Below, one piece after another: positions 34,568 to 49,500 of a stretch of 64,000 nt of DNA. Source of the stretch: Gordionus sp. m RMFG-2023 (Eukaryota > Nematomorpha > Gordioida > Chordodea > Parachordodidae); assembly GCF_954871325.1 (NCBI RefSeq), contig NC_088775.1:35937561-36001560 (forward strand), in the 5' to 3' direction. The notes beneath the pieces were generated by a model. It made no database searches. It had not been told where the DNA came from and was given only the letters and a program-made list of their open reading frames with translations. The number at the start of each line of letters is the position of its first letter. Positions within the stretch are counted from its first letter, which is position 1. Both the position numbers and the translations under genes were made by a program.

Positions 34568-37500
34568 CTATTATAAAAGAAAATTCATTTGGATGAAATG
34601 AGGGAAAAATAAAACTTTTTTTAACCGAGGGTAAGGGGGGCAGAATAAATTTTTCCTTGCCCATAATCAAAGATTTAGAGACCCCGCCAGGGTAAATTAG
34701 TTTTAAAACTGGAATGTCCGAAGGAAAATAAACGAATAAAAATGTTGGGCCAATGGGGGAGGGGGGGGGCGAGGGTTGGAAAGTTATTTTGGAAAAACAT
34801 TACCAAATGTACTCGCACTTGACAATCTTTAAAATTTCGGGTCAGGTCTGGGAAAATCAAGTCCGGGCATGGCCTGCAGGTCTATGGCTACATAATAAAT
34901 ATCCATCCATGGTCGCCTTATAAGTAAAAGATAATATTCATCATCCGTGAGTTAATAAATTTATCTACCTTTGCAAACATTAAAGTAATACATCTTGCAA
35001 CAACAAATAAAAGCATAAGGAAAGAAATGTATAGTTAACAACCATAGATGAATCCAAAGCCAAATGATAGAACTATTTAGTGTTGTTAATTAGTCGAGTT
35101 CTTTCGACTATGACTAATAGTTGTGGTCATGGAAATCGACCAAAAACTTTAGCGACTAAATTACGAGTTCTTTCGACGACTAATAGTCGTAGTCATGGAA
35201 ATCGACTAAAAACTTTAGCGATTAAATTAGTCTATTAGTCGACTAAGTTGATCTATTTACTCAGCATAATCGACTCATTTAGTCTTCATGCTTAATCGAT
35301 TAATTTAGTAGATTAAATCAATTTTTTGAGCCTAACCGAACCTTCTTCCGACTACTTGAGATATCAGAGAAGATAAACCATAGAAAAGTCACAATATTCG
35401 TTATTTTTAATAATCTTTTTGGATCAAATGGGCAAAAATATTCATGTTAAATTAAAATTTAAATTAGGATGTATCATTGAAAAGTGACAATTGTCATAAT
35501 CGTTATTTTTGAAGTTTTTTGAGTTATTTTAAAGTAAATAAATAAAAATATGTTTTGTAACCTTAAATTAAAATTTCAGTGAAGATGTACCATAGAAAAG
35601 TGATAATTGTCATAATCGTTATTTTTAATTTTTTTAAAACAAATAGGTAAAATATATATTGTAAAGATGTTAAATTTAAATGAGGATGTATAAGAAAAGT
35701 AAAAATTGTCATAAATCGTTATTTTTAACTTTTTTCGAGTTTTTTGCTGAAATGAGCTTGTTTCTACCCCATGCCCATCAGTTTAATTAAGCTGGCTAGC
35801 TAGATAATTTTAAAAAGAGCGAGCGAACCTGTTAAAAGATTTTAGGAATGGGCGGGCTAAAAAAATTTAACACATATATATATTATTTAAAATCTATTAG
35901 CTAAACATTAATAAATATGTGCTTCATATACAAATTTTTAATATCAAATTATCGGTAACTGTTGTGGATGTTAGCGTAGGATAAATTAATGAGATAACAA
36001 AACTTGTTGGATTTGATTTGAATGGAAGAATATAACATCGAAGTGGGTGAAAATATGAATTCCATTTTCCCAAAAGCAAAAAAAAATTAAATTTTAAAGG
36101 CAATGTTTGAAATAGGTATCATCTACGTCAAGATTAAATCACAACATAAGGGTTGATGAGATTGAAAGTGAGGAGAGCTCACTAATTACTTAACAAAACA
36201 TTTAAATTTTAAAGTAAGGAGATTGATTAATAATTCTGCTACTTAATTTATTTTAAAATTTATAAACAATTTATTTAAATTTAGCATCATTACTTTTTTT
36301 AAAAAATATTAACGGTTTCACGATCTTCCTTTAATTATAGTATTATAACCAAAAGAATTTAAAATTCAAAGTTTCATCTACCAAAAATTTATCTTACCCC
36401 TATACCCTCTTTAAAAACTTTGTAGGCATTAAATAATTTTCCTAAAGTTGATAAATATTTTTTTATTTTTATTATCACCAAAAAAATTTTAAAATGCAGA
36501 ATTTTATCTACCGAAAATTTTGTAGAAAAAACTGTTTTTAAAATATCTTAAATAAAAAAAATGATATATTAATTTTAAAAAATAACAAAAAAAATTATAT
36601 CACCTTCCCACGAAAGTAGCAATAACCTCAGGGGAGGAATTGATTATTTATTTTCTAAAATAATAATTTTAATAAATATACAAAAGATATTACAAGAATG
36701 GCGCAGTCGATTAAAAATAGTGCACACAAATTGAGCCTTTCAAGAGCAAATAATGGATTTCAAATGACCTCGTGCAAATTGGTAAAATTACAGTTTGGCG
36801 TTAGCAACCATTTTAATAAGTTTGCTTTTTCATTATTTTATTATTATTCGCTGTGTAATATTATATAAAATGTAATATAAATATCTTACTTATATCCCAA
36901 AAAGGAATATTTAGAAATTAAAGAAATAAGAACGCAGACGATAATATAATTTTCAAAAGACAAATCCTTTTTTTAAGAACTTATGTAACGCTCAATTTGT
37001 GCGCACTATTACTCAAATTTTTTCATCCTACGCTTAATTTAATTGAATTTTTATCAATATAATCAAAAAAATGAGGAAAAATTAATAGATTATATTCAAA
37101 ATCTTCGAAAATTGGCAACGACTTGTGAATTTGGGGAATATTTAAATACTGCATTAAGAGATAAATTTATATTCGGAATAAAAAATCCTAAAATTTTACA
37201 AAGATTATTATCTGAAGATATATAGACATAAATAAAGCTATTCAAATAGCTACTGCAGTAGAAACAGCTATAAAAAATACAAAATTAATACAATGATGAA
37301 ACTAGAATCGATCAGTTAGAAGTGGAACATAATGATAATATAAATAAAATTAAAAAGTTAATAATGATAATGATAAACAATCCAAGTCATATAATAATTA
37401 TAATACTAGCTACAAAAAACTAAATTCCTGTCATTCCTGCGGCGGAAACCATAGAAGGGAAAATTGTTTTTTTCAAGAATGCCACTTGTTATAAATGCAA

Positions 37501-40500
37501 CAAATTGGGCACATTGCTCGAGTCTGTAGAAAAGAAATAGTGAATTTTATTAATAATAAAACAAACGAATATAATCCAGAATTTTGGGTTAATGTTAAAA
37601 TAAACAACAGCGATGTCAGAATGGAATTAGATACTGGAGCTGGGGTAAGCATAATTAACGAAATATATTGGAAAAATAAACTTAATTGTCCTGGATTAAC
37701 AAATTGCAGGCTAAACTTAAAAGCTATACAGGAACCAATATACCGCTATTAGGTTAGACTGTAATAAAAGTACAATATAAAGGACGAACATTAGAACTAA
37801 CTCTCATAATTACAAAAGGATATACCAAAAATCTCATTGGAAGAAACTGGATAACTAAATTTCCCAAAATGACTGAAATACCTGAAAGGACCAAACAAAT
37901 AAATAACATTAATATACAAAATGAATTTCCTCAATTATTTACCAAAGAATTGGGCTGCTTGGAAGATTTTAAGGCACAAATATACATGAAAAACGAGAAA
38001 CCAATTTTCTGTAAATCACGTCCCGTACCATACGCATTAAAAGATAAAGTTGAAGAAGATTTAGACGGATTGCTAAAAAAAGGAGATTTTGAAAAATAAA
38101 AAATTGCGATTTCGATATTTCTATAAATTACTAAATAAGACACTATTGCGATTTCGATATTCCTATAATTACTAAAAAAGACATTACAAGAATGAAATAA
38201 TTTTAAATTTATATTATAATTTATATTTAAACAAAAAATTTTTAATGTATAAATCTAATCTAACATTATTAATTTTATAAAATTATAGTTATTGAATTTA
38301 TTTGATAATAAAAGGTAACAAAATATGCAGGCGCGTATGCAGCGCCCCCCCCCCTCCAAAGCCAAAAAATGCAGATGCCGGATTATATTTTATTGTTAAT
38401 ATTTATTCCTATCTCATATATATATTTAATTACATTTATTTATCACATTCATCTACTAAGTTATTTTATCAATTAATTTCGATTTCAAGTTTTCCCAAGC
38501 GTAATTTACCTATTATAATTTTAGTGGCGTATTATTTATCTAAATTTCTAATCAAATAATAAATATCTCTGAAACTCCTTGTCCAACAGGGAGAAAGAAA
38601 TTGCAAGCTTGTCCAACGAGATTGAGTCTCCGCCATCAATAAGTAACAGCTTTTATAGAGTTAGAAGAGCCGATTATTAATGCTATTACTGAAATATCAC
38701 AATGGCTTGAAAGAAATATTTCTTCAGAAGCAAGAAAATTATTGGATTCAATACCTATTCCAAATTTTTTTTCTCATTAGAATGTATTATTTAATTATAC
38801 AACTATTTTATGTAATACTTTACAAAAACATGACATTGACTTGATTAAGAAGATGAGAATAGCGAAGAGCATTTTATTAGAACTCAAGGAAATTAGAGCT
38901 AATTTGATGAAGAATTTCATATTTTATATGCTATTGTTGAGTAAAAAGCAGAGCTATACATGTTTAATATTTGCCCCCCCCCTTGACTTGTAGCAAGCAA
39001 GAACATCGTCAAAATATTAATATAGGATCAGTAGAAGAGTATTATAAAACAAATGTCCCCTCTCTTAGATACATTTATAACCCAAATAAATGAATGGTTT
39101 TTAATTCATCATGCAGCACTTACCAATCTGCAGATATTACTTCCACAAAAGTCTTCCCAACCTTTTTCAGATGGCGAAAAAAAATAATATTTGTTAATTT
39201 TTATCATGAAGTTGTTAAAATATCCTATGATGCTTTATTAGCTGAATAACTATGATTAAAAGATTAACTATGGTTGAAACAGTCCCAAAAAATGCTATGG
39301 ATGCTTTGCAGTATTTCAAGCACATTTTAGATTATATTCCCAATGTATTAAAATGGTTATATATATTAGCAACTCTTCCCATTAGTAAACTAATGAGAAA
39401 ACATTCTCTTTTTTAAGAAGAATAACAGAGCCCTGCAGAGGTACCATTTGCAGGGCACGGCCCAGATTTTTTTTAAAAAATTTTTTCGGCCCGGGTTTTT
39501 TTTTAAATTTTTACGCCAGGCCCGGCTTTTTTGAAAATAAAATTTTCAAGCTCGACCCATTTTTTAAAAATAAATTATATTTATTTTTGATTTTTATAGC
39601 TAATAATGGCGATTTCAAATATTTGGTTTTAAAATATACAGCTCGACCCGGATATTTTTTTTAAAAAAATTGTCAGGTCCAGCCCGGGTGTTTTTTTAAA
39701 AAATTCGGGCCCGGCCCGGGTATGTTTAAAAAATTAAAATACGGACCGGCTCGGGGGCCGGGCCTGCAAGTCTCTGAAAAACATACCTATGAAATACAAC
39801 TTCTTAGATTGAATGATTTGGATCTTTTGAATATTCATAGGCATTTAAGGTCAAGCAAGGATAGATAATTGAAAAATTAGCTCAAAACATACAAAATACA
39901 ATTATTCCTAAGAAACTTTTTGCGTGTTAATTTATATTTCCAACATTTAAATTTTTAATACTTTATATATTTTAAAAGCTAACTTTTTGGGTGTTAATTT
40001 ATATTTCCAACATTTAAATTTTTAATACTTTATATATTTTAAAAGCTAAAAAAATTTCAATTTCAATTTTGGGTCATTTAAGTGATTCATATCGTAATTA
40101 TATTCACTTTATATTTTATAATTCACATTTATTTTATAGTTTTTCAATGCCGGTTTATATAATACAATTTTTTTGTAATTCACATTAATTTAAAATTGTG
40201 TGTTAGAAAAGTTATTAGTCCTAATAAATTTATAGTTAGTATTTTTAATTAACAATAATATTTCTTAAAAAATTTTATTATCCCCCACCAGACCAAATTC
40301 CTGCTTACGCGCCTGAAAATATGAATACCAAAACATAGTATAAATAAGAATAAATATATGAAAATTACAGAATATACTATTTTTTCACAATGTAGTTTTT
40401 TTACAAATATTAGATTATAAATAATTGAACATAATAATTGAAAAAGTATTCCTTTTTTGTAAATTTAAGGTATGGTTTGTTGGTTATTACATGGTCATCA

Positions 40501-43500
40501 TATTATAGTTTTAGTTATTCCAAAATTTTCACTTGGAATCAAATACCAGATTGAGAACAAAAAAAATGGATTAGACAAGTTGCAATCTTTATATTCTGGG
40601 GTTTTACTAGAAAGTAATTCAGATAGGTGATCGATCTCACTTTTACCTAGTTTTGATTTTGAGCCTCACAATATAAATATTGTAAAAGACTTTTTTATAA
40701 AGTTTTTTTAAGTTTTGAAAGTGGTTTAATTTATTTTAAACTTTTATTTTCCTGATAAAAAGTTTTAAAAGAATCGAATTGTTAATTATGAAATATTTAT
40801 TATATCAATTTCTTTAAATGAAAAGTTTGCACCCTTCTGTTGTGATTTAATCTTGACGTAGATGGATGCTAAGTATTTCAAACATTGCATTAAAAATTTA
40901 ATAATTGAATTTTCTTTATTTTTGGAAAAACGGGTAAAATCATATTTTTATCCTGTCGATGTTATATTCTTCAATGCAAATCAAATCTAACAAGTTTTTT
41001 AATTGCATTAGCTTTCCCCACCGATAACATCCACAACCGTTATAGGTACTTAGGTATCAAAAATGTTAATATTTTATGAAGCATATATTTTTATGTTTAC
41101 CTAATAAATTTCAAATGACAAATAAAAGTTATAATTTTTTAACCAGGCCACTCAGACTATTAAATATAGTTTAGCTAGTCCGCGTAATTAAATGGACCGG
41201 CGTAGGCTAAAAACTAGCTCGTTTCGAAATAATTGAAAAAAGCTTAAAAACAATTATTATGACAATTGTCACTTTTCTATGGTACATCTTCACTGAAATT
41301 TTATTAGCATGTTTACAATATATATTTTTACCTATCTGCTTTATAAAAGTTCTAAAAAGTTCAGAAACAACGATTATGACAATTGTCACTTTTCTATGGT
41401 ACATCTTCACTGAAATTTTAATTTAACATGTTTACAATATATATTTTTACCTATTTGTAGTGTTGTTAAACTATCTAAAGTCAACTATAAAACAGCGTAG
41501 CCATGTTTTTTACCAAAAATATCCCAATCAATCTTCAAGTTTAGACTCAACTTAGAGGCTTAATTCAATTTTTTAGGCTAAAAGCTTGACTATGCCACAA
41601 TTAAGATGGTCAATGTTAGGTAATTTAACAACTCTACCTATTTGCTTTAAAAAAATTCAAAAAAGTTAAAAAATAACAATTATGATAATTGTCACTTTTC
41701 TCTGGTACTTCTTCACTGAAATGTTGTTTTAACATCTTTAAAATATTTATTATTACCTAGTTATTTTAAAAAAAATTCAAAAAAGTTAAAAAATAACAAT
41801 TATGATAATTGTCATTTTTCTATGGTACATCTTCACTGAAATTTTATTTTAATATCTTTACACTATATATTTTTACCTATTTACTTTAAAAAAATTCAAA
41901 AAAGTTCAAAAATAACGATTATGACAAATGTTATTTTTCTATGATGGTGTAGATCTTCACTGAAATTTTATTTTTACATCTTTACAATATATATTTTTAC
42001 CTAAAAAATTCAAAAAAGTTCAAAAATAACGATTATGACAAATTGTCACTTTTCTATGGTACATCTTCACTGAAATTTTAATTTAGCATGTACAATTTAT
42101 TATTTTACCGTCGCTTCAAAATATTCAAATGATTACAAGTAACGATGATAGATAAATGCCAGTCACTATACATTGATTCATCTTCTATGATATCTCAAGT
42201 AGTCGGAAAAACTAGACTAATTAGCCACACTAACCCCGATTATGCAGGTTCGGTTTGGCTCAAAAATTTGATTAGTCGACTAATTTAGTTGCTAAAATTT
42301 TTAGTCGAATTTTTCGACTAAAACTATTAGTTAGTCGTCTGTTAGTCGGCTAAATTTAGTCGATTAACAACACTAGAACTATTAAATCAAAATTGAATTT
42401 TGTTAGATGTATAATATAAGAACTTCTTATGTAGAGATTGAGTCTTTTGACGTTTACTGCTATTTTTAGTCATTTTTTCGTAATCATCATCAGCATTTAA
42501 TCTACGCTTCCTGTAATTTTTAATCAAACGCAATTCATCTTGTGTTAATAATCGTGATGCGGAAATTTCTTCTAATTGACTTATAGAATTTATTTTATCA
42601 ATCGCATCGATATTCGTAGAGAAATTAGTGTCGATTGTGGTGTTTTTAACCTGTATATGTAGATGTTATTATTTAAATATAAGAACAAAAGGCTAAAGTT
42701 ATTAGTCATACATAATAGACAGATAATCAATGTATTAATGGGACTTAAGCTTCATTTATAGGAATCACTTGTAGGGCTCATTGGCAATGATAGCGTAGTT
42801 GTATTTTTATATTTATTTGTATTTAAAATGTGCAATGCCATGCTGTGCTATTTTCACGGTTAATAAAAATGAGGCCTAATTGAAATTTATGTCGTTATTT
42901 TGAATAAGTTTAATATCATGAAAATAAGCATATAGGATTTTATAATTATATACCTTTTATTGTTTTAAAAATATCGGATATTTTTAAAAAATTCTGCCAA
43001 TATATATTTTATTATTTTTATACATATTTTTTATTTATTTTTGAACTAATTTCTCTTTCTCGTAATAAATCTTCATAGCTCTCATAAAAAAGCGTGAAGG
43101 AAAGAGCCATTAATAATATAAAAACGCTTAATAGTGCACACAAATTGAGTGTTTACGTTTTGTTGTAATTTTTAATAAAAAATACGTAACGCATTCCTTG
43201 TTTAAATTGAGGTTGCCATTTTATTAATATCGTTGATTCAAAATTTTTAATAAGTTCTAAAAAAATGGATTTGTCATTGAAAATTATATTATCGTCTACT
43301 TTCTTATTTTTTTTTAATTTAAATATTTCTTTTTAGGATATAAGTGTTATTTATCATACATTTTATATAATATTACAAGGCGAAGAATAAAAAAAGTAAT
43401 GAAAAAGCAAACCTAATTGCGTTTTTTAAAATGGTTGCTAACGCCAAACGGTAATTTTACAATTTGCACGAGGCTATTTGAAATGCATTAATTGCGCTTG

Positions 43501-46500
43501 CAACGCAGCGTTTGAAACGCTCAATTTGTGCGCACTATAATGCATTTTCTTTTTACATTTTGTGACGAAGAAGATGTAAAGTATATTAATCGGAGACATG
43601 AGTGGTGCATGGCTCGAATTTGCTAAAAAAATTGGCCCGGCCCGGGTTTTACAATTTATCTTATATAAAAATTTGCGGTCAGTGTGAGTCAATTTTTTTC
43701 GACCTTGGCTTAAAAAAAATTAAAATATATATTCAGCATTTCGCGGATCGTTTTTTAGCGAATATGCCATATATAACAACTTTTTAAATTATCTTTCTCC
43801 CCATTTGTCGTAAAAGGAGTGAGTTTGGATCACCACACTTTTAATTCAACTGGTCGATAGTAATTCTTTATTTACTGTTCCTATTGTAATTTAATAGTCT
43901 TTTATATAAGTATCAATCATTTTGCGCTCTCTCACTGGCAACATTTGTAATTGCCTGAATTTGAGACATAGAAAAAGAAAAAAATGATACTTATATTAAA
44001 AAAAAATTTCCCTTAAAATGTGTATTATCTTATAAATATTGAGTGTATCTTTGTTGCTTTTAATTTTATTAAATATCACCTAAAATAATGATTAGTTAAT
44101 AATTAATTTGAATAATATTTTACTAGAATCTAGGGAAAAATGGAAATTGGATGTGATAAATGTGATATATTGTTAGCAGGGATTCGAACCGAACCCGAAG
44201 AAGAAACCCCGGGTTTTGGGGAAAAATTCCTGAACCCGAGCCGAACCCCGTTTATAAAATTTCTAAAACCCCGAACCAAACTGATTTTTTTGAATGCGGG
44301 TTCAGAATTTTATATTTAAAATCATATATTAAGAAATTTGTATAATTATAAATACAAATATTAATAATTGAAATGAGATTTTTTAATATTTTCAACTTAT
44401 TTAAATATAAACGGTATAAATCCTTAAATATTATAGATATTACTTAGTGATAAAAATAATTTGCAAAAGGCATCATGTTAATATATAGTCCATTTTATGA
44501 TGATAATAATTCGAATGAAGTTATTATAAAAGATGATTTAGAGAGATTGATATAACTTAAAGAAAGGCATGAGAAAATATTTGAAAAAGGGATAACGATT
44601 GCAGAGAATAGTATTGGAATGATAATTATTGGATTTTGCGATTTTAAAAGTTTAGATAAGAAGGAAAATACTTTGGATTTTTGGAATTCTGCTAAGCTGG
44701 AACACTTGATTTAAATATTTTATACAAAATCTTATTTGCTGCTCCTGCAACCCAAGTTAATTTATCATATTTCCAAATAAATATATTTAATATAGGTTAG
44801 CACTGAAAGATCCTTTTCACATTTGATATTCAGCCTTTCACTTAGATCGAGGTTGAGCGAACAACTCTTGGAAGATATTATGCTAATATGTTTAAATAAA
44901 TATATCTAGCCTCTAAATAAAATAAAAATTTTATTATTTATAACAAATTTATGTCTAGTTTTATAATTATGATTTAAATATAGAATTTTTTTACAATTCA
45001 ATTATTCCTAAACCCGAAACCAAACCCGGGTTCAAAAATATTCCCCTGAACCAAACCCACTTAATTTTTTTACCTTGAACCGAACCCAATTAATATTTTA
45101 TCTGGTTCACATCTCTGATTTAAAACATTAGGACTGGTCCTATATTCAAAAAAAATTTAGGCTTAGTCCGGGAACCAAAAAAAAATAAAACCTGTCCCAG
45201 GTATAATTTAAAAAAAGGCCTGGCCCATGTACCTGGCGTTCAGGTCTATGATATTAATAAACAAATATAAAAAAGTATATTTGTCTATTGTTTTTATTAT
45301 GAGAGAACTTATAAAAAATATAAATCATGTAAATTTAAATTATTAGCTTTGGTATAATTGATTAAAGTCCAGCTCAAGGAAATTAATTTTAATCACATGA
45401 CCTGTCAGATTTGATAAGTTATTAATAAAAACCCCATTTTTAATATCTTAATCCTAGCCCATATCTCACAAACCTTTAATTATCCCCAACCCTAACCTTT
45501 AATCCTACATACTTATTTAACTATAAATATATTTCATCCAATTAAAAAATTTCCTTGAATAGAGTTATTATCGGCATGACTTTATTGTAATTAATAATAT
45601 ATTCTTTTAAAATCTTTTAATTATTTCTATTATGTCAGAAATCTAGAATTTAAATTTATTCTTATCTTTATAAAGAAAAATATCCAATATTATAATTTTA
45701 ATAATTAGTTTATATTTCATTATTATATTATTAATTGATATTTAATTTGTTTTACTTTGTATTCAAATAAAGTTACATGGTTTGTTATGAAAAATAATAT
45801 CAATATATATATATAGTGTGCTAGCAGGATTTAAATTTATACTTATTTGTACTACGGAAAATTCTGTTCATCATTAAAAAAATAAATAATAATATGTAAC
45901 TATATTTATTCAGTAAGGGCTATATCTTAATAAAATAAGACATTATTCACTATCAAAGATCTGCAGTCCCGGCCCTGTTCTAAGCCTGGCTAAGGTCTAA
46001 AAAAAAATTTTTTAAATGTCGTGCCGAATATTTTAAATTGCCATTATCTATAAAAAATTAAAAATTTATATAATATAATTTTAAAAAATCCGGACAGGGC
46101 CTGAAAATATAAAACCAGAGCCGAAATTTTTTTTCAAAATCCGGGCTGAACCGTGCAAATGGTACCTCTGCAGGTCTCTACTATATATTTATAAATACAA
46201 CTCTTTATCTATAAATTTTAAGATAAAATATTTAGAATTTTAAAGCCTTGAGACCTTTTTTGATTTTTAAGGGCCAGGATAAGTGAATATTCTGATTATA
46301 ACGCCTTAAATTTATACACCGATTTTTTTATTCTATTATCTTATATTATATAAAATAATGACAAAAAATAAATGTAAATATCGGATCTGATAAGTAAAAA
46401 ATTGTGGAATGGTGCAGTCCTAAAAATATTTAATATAAAGCAAAAGTTTAGGATAGATAGTTTCATAAATATATTTTAATAAAAAGATTCAACATTAAAT

Positions 46501-49500
46501 TCTATATATACTTTATTGTAATCAAAATAACGAACAGCTGACTCTAACTAGTAACGTTTCATATTTTATGTTAATCTAACGATTGTCAATCTAATGCTAT
46601 ACTTATAATATTTTCTGTCATAGGAATGTGTATTTTTAAAAATTAATGTCACAATTCACAACATCACTTATTTATATTAACTCTATGAAGCATGTTAAAT
46701 ATTAAAGTACTTGTTCTTTCGTCAGCCCTTGGTCTTTATCTAAATTGTGATTCCCTTTCGAGGATAATTCCAGACATTCGATACCTTCGATATAGGACTT
46801 CAAGCAAATTTTATAAATTATATATTTAATTGTTTTGAATTTCGAAAATTTTATACAATAAGGTGATTTATCCGAATTCCTAAAAAAAAATTCCTAGTTA
46901 TGAGCAATTCTGGTTTTAATTGCTTATATATTTAAATTGATAGCAATAAATATAACTTACTATCACATCACTGTGACCATAAGGTTTGGGTTTAATATTT
47001 TTCCAATCCTTGGCCACCTTTCCCCTGTCTTTCCTGAGAAGCATAGATGGATCTTTTTGGCGAAACAAGTTTATCAATGATCTCGAAGCCATAACCACAT
47101 TTTTATTTCTTATATTAAAAAAAAAATTGTTAAATTAACACAAAGAATCCGCGTTAGTTTAATTTAGAAGAGGAAAGAGGTATTTATATAATATAATATA
47201 GATTAATAAAGTATCCACAAAAATGAATAAAATTATGATGATTCTATTTAAATCTTAATATTTAGGGGATCTTTTCTTTTAAAAAAGGGGGGAAAAGGTA
47301 TGTTAAAAGGATTCCAAATGATTGTCTGTTAGACTTCTTATTTTTAAATATAAATAACAGAGTCCTGCAGGCCCGGCCCTAAGCCCGGGACAGGCCATAT
47401 TTAAATTTTTGGGCCGGGCCTGAAAATTTTTTTAAAAAAATACCCGCGCCGGGCTGGACCTGAAAAATTTTTTTTTAAAATACCCGCCGTAAAATTTTTT
47501 TAAAAAATTTATATAACATGATTATATTTGTCAATTAGATATGGTTATAATGATTATATATAGTTATGATTAATATAATGTTGGAAGAAAGTTAACATAA
47601 CACTATATTATCTATTACATAATATAATTATAGTTTTCCTGCTATGGAATAAATACGCAAAGGACAATAGGTAATAAATACATTATTATATAATATATAA
47701 TATATGTTATATTTTTTAATTAAAATATCAGTTTTATTTTTTTTATAAATACAATTAATATAGTATATACTCAAAATATTATTTACACAAATTTTTTATA
47801 GTATCAATTTGTAATATAATAAATATCTGTTTAGAATAAAAAAAAATAAAATATGTAATTAATCCAGAAAAATATTACGCAAGCCTGAAAATTTTGTTCA
47901 TAGAAGGAGCAAAGGTCTAGACATATAATCGAAATTTCGAAGCTAAGTCAATATTTTTCTAGCGAAAATATTGAGTTCGCCGTTTTGAAAAATCGGCTCA
48001 AAACGAGCCGTTTAAGAACATTAGCTAATATGCTTGCTTATTTAGGTGAATTTTTTGTATATACCAGGTAAAATATGATTTTAAAAAATTCCGAACCGCC
48101 TAAAAAAAAATTTTTTTAAAAAAATCCAGGCCGAGCCCAAAAATTTTTTTTTAATATCCGGGCCGGGCCTAAAATTTTTAAACTCGGGCCGGGCCGTGCA
48201 AATGGTACCTCTGCAGGTCTCTAATAAATAATAATAATCAACACTAATATTGAATACTGGTTCGGAAGCATACAATATTATATTTGATTAGCACATATGG
48301 ACTGGCCACAATCGATGCAAATGGAGGGTACAACTGCATTACAACCAAGGTAAATAGCTAAGGTTATGTGAGTAGTTGTTCACTAATCATAAAGAAGCCG
48401 AGATAGGAACTGGAGATGGCTTCCAACTGTTCATAGCCAGAGTTTGCATTTAATATTATGTTATTGGGGTTCCAATAAGGCGCCTGTTCAAAATGGAAAT
48501 CAACAGAAGAAGCATCGAAGGAGCATCCCAGTCTTTTTGAATTATGGAGGTTGGGCAGTAGGTGGTGGGTAAGCTGTTGCTATCCCAAAAGATAAGAATC
48601 TAGATAGGTCAATAGAAGTGGATTGTTAATTATAACTTGAACGGCTAGAGAGGATGAAATAAAGGCTGAAGGAGAAAGTTCTAGCGAAGATGAATACCGA
48701 TGCCACCTGATTTAAAGCCTGGATGAGTATGGAAATTTTATGTTCAATATATTTTCGAGGACACTCTAGATTTGGATTTCATGATAAACTAGCAAATTGC
48801 TGCATTTGTAGATCGGTGTCGATCTCAGGGCATAGAGGATTTTGAGAATATTAAAAGTTTTTAATTAAAAAAGGATTGCAATGCAGGAAGGTAATTAAAT
48901 AATAAGCTTAATTTAAACAAATTGCTAAGGAATTTTTTAAATGTTTAAATGGTTTTTTCTCTGTCGTTGGGTGCTCCGAGATGTGTCTCATCCCTGTTGA
49001 TGACTTGGTAAGTGGTGTCTGATGGAATGGACGTAGGATAGGAAACATATCTCACACTTAAGGTGATTGAGTGAAAGACCTGTAATATGTGGGTTTCCCA
49101 ATTATAAGTGGGATATGGTAAGGTTGCCAGCAACGATGTCATCATCGATATACCAGGAATTTAAAGTGATGTTGGAGTTAGATTGAATTTCCTGAATTAT
49201 TTTGTGGATACCAATGCAAAAGAAGGTAGGGCCTAAGGGTGCTCTTTATTGAATTCCCTCTGGAGATATGATTATCTTATTATTGTATTTTAAAAAAGTT
49301 GAGTTTGATTTGTTGTAATAAATGTATGATGTGTATTCTGGATATTTTTACAGAATAAAGGAACAAAGTGTTGTCGTTTATATATTGAATCAAGTTTTAA
49401 AACTATGCTATCTGGAATGTTATTTGTAATCGTTTTACGAAAGTGATGAGCGGAAGTTTCTGCGCCTCCAGCAATTTCAAATCCTAATTGGAGTGGCAAG

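Larger units (their letters stand above)
38328..40315 (+). mobile_element. ZMYM1-like hAT (family Z), near-complete ends, nested in hAT-G
   Basis: The ends are CAGGCGCGTATGCAGCG and, inverted, CAGGCGCGTAAGCAGG. The 8-bp duplication aaaatatg lies at 38320-38327 and 40316-40323. A plus-strand C-terminal transposase remnant reads KNAMDALQYFKHILDYIPNV and LKWLYILATLPISKLM (39290-39405). It is interrupted by the hAT-D MITE and resumes as RLNDLDLLNIHRHLR (39812-39856). Stops mean it is dead. Confidence 0.9.
35078..42375. mobile_element. Composite 7.3-kb hAT, family G (AGTCGACT words), in SDA1 last intron
   Basis: The ends are TAGTGTTGTTAATTAGTCGA and, inverted, TAGTGTTGTTAATCGACTAA. The 8-bp duplication gaactatt lies at 35070-35077 and 42376-42383. 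Inverted arms of at least 1.1 kb (about 35078-36200 and 40810-42375) include AGTCGACTAAT arrays, tandem ~117-bp units and a common inner segment (aacatcgaagtgggtg-like / ttaatcttgacgtagatg). No transposase of its own is seen. The centre holds a Tc1-type MITE, a Gypsy remnant and a ZMYM1-like hAT. Confidence 0.9.
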
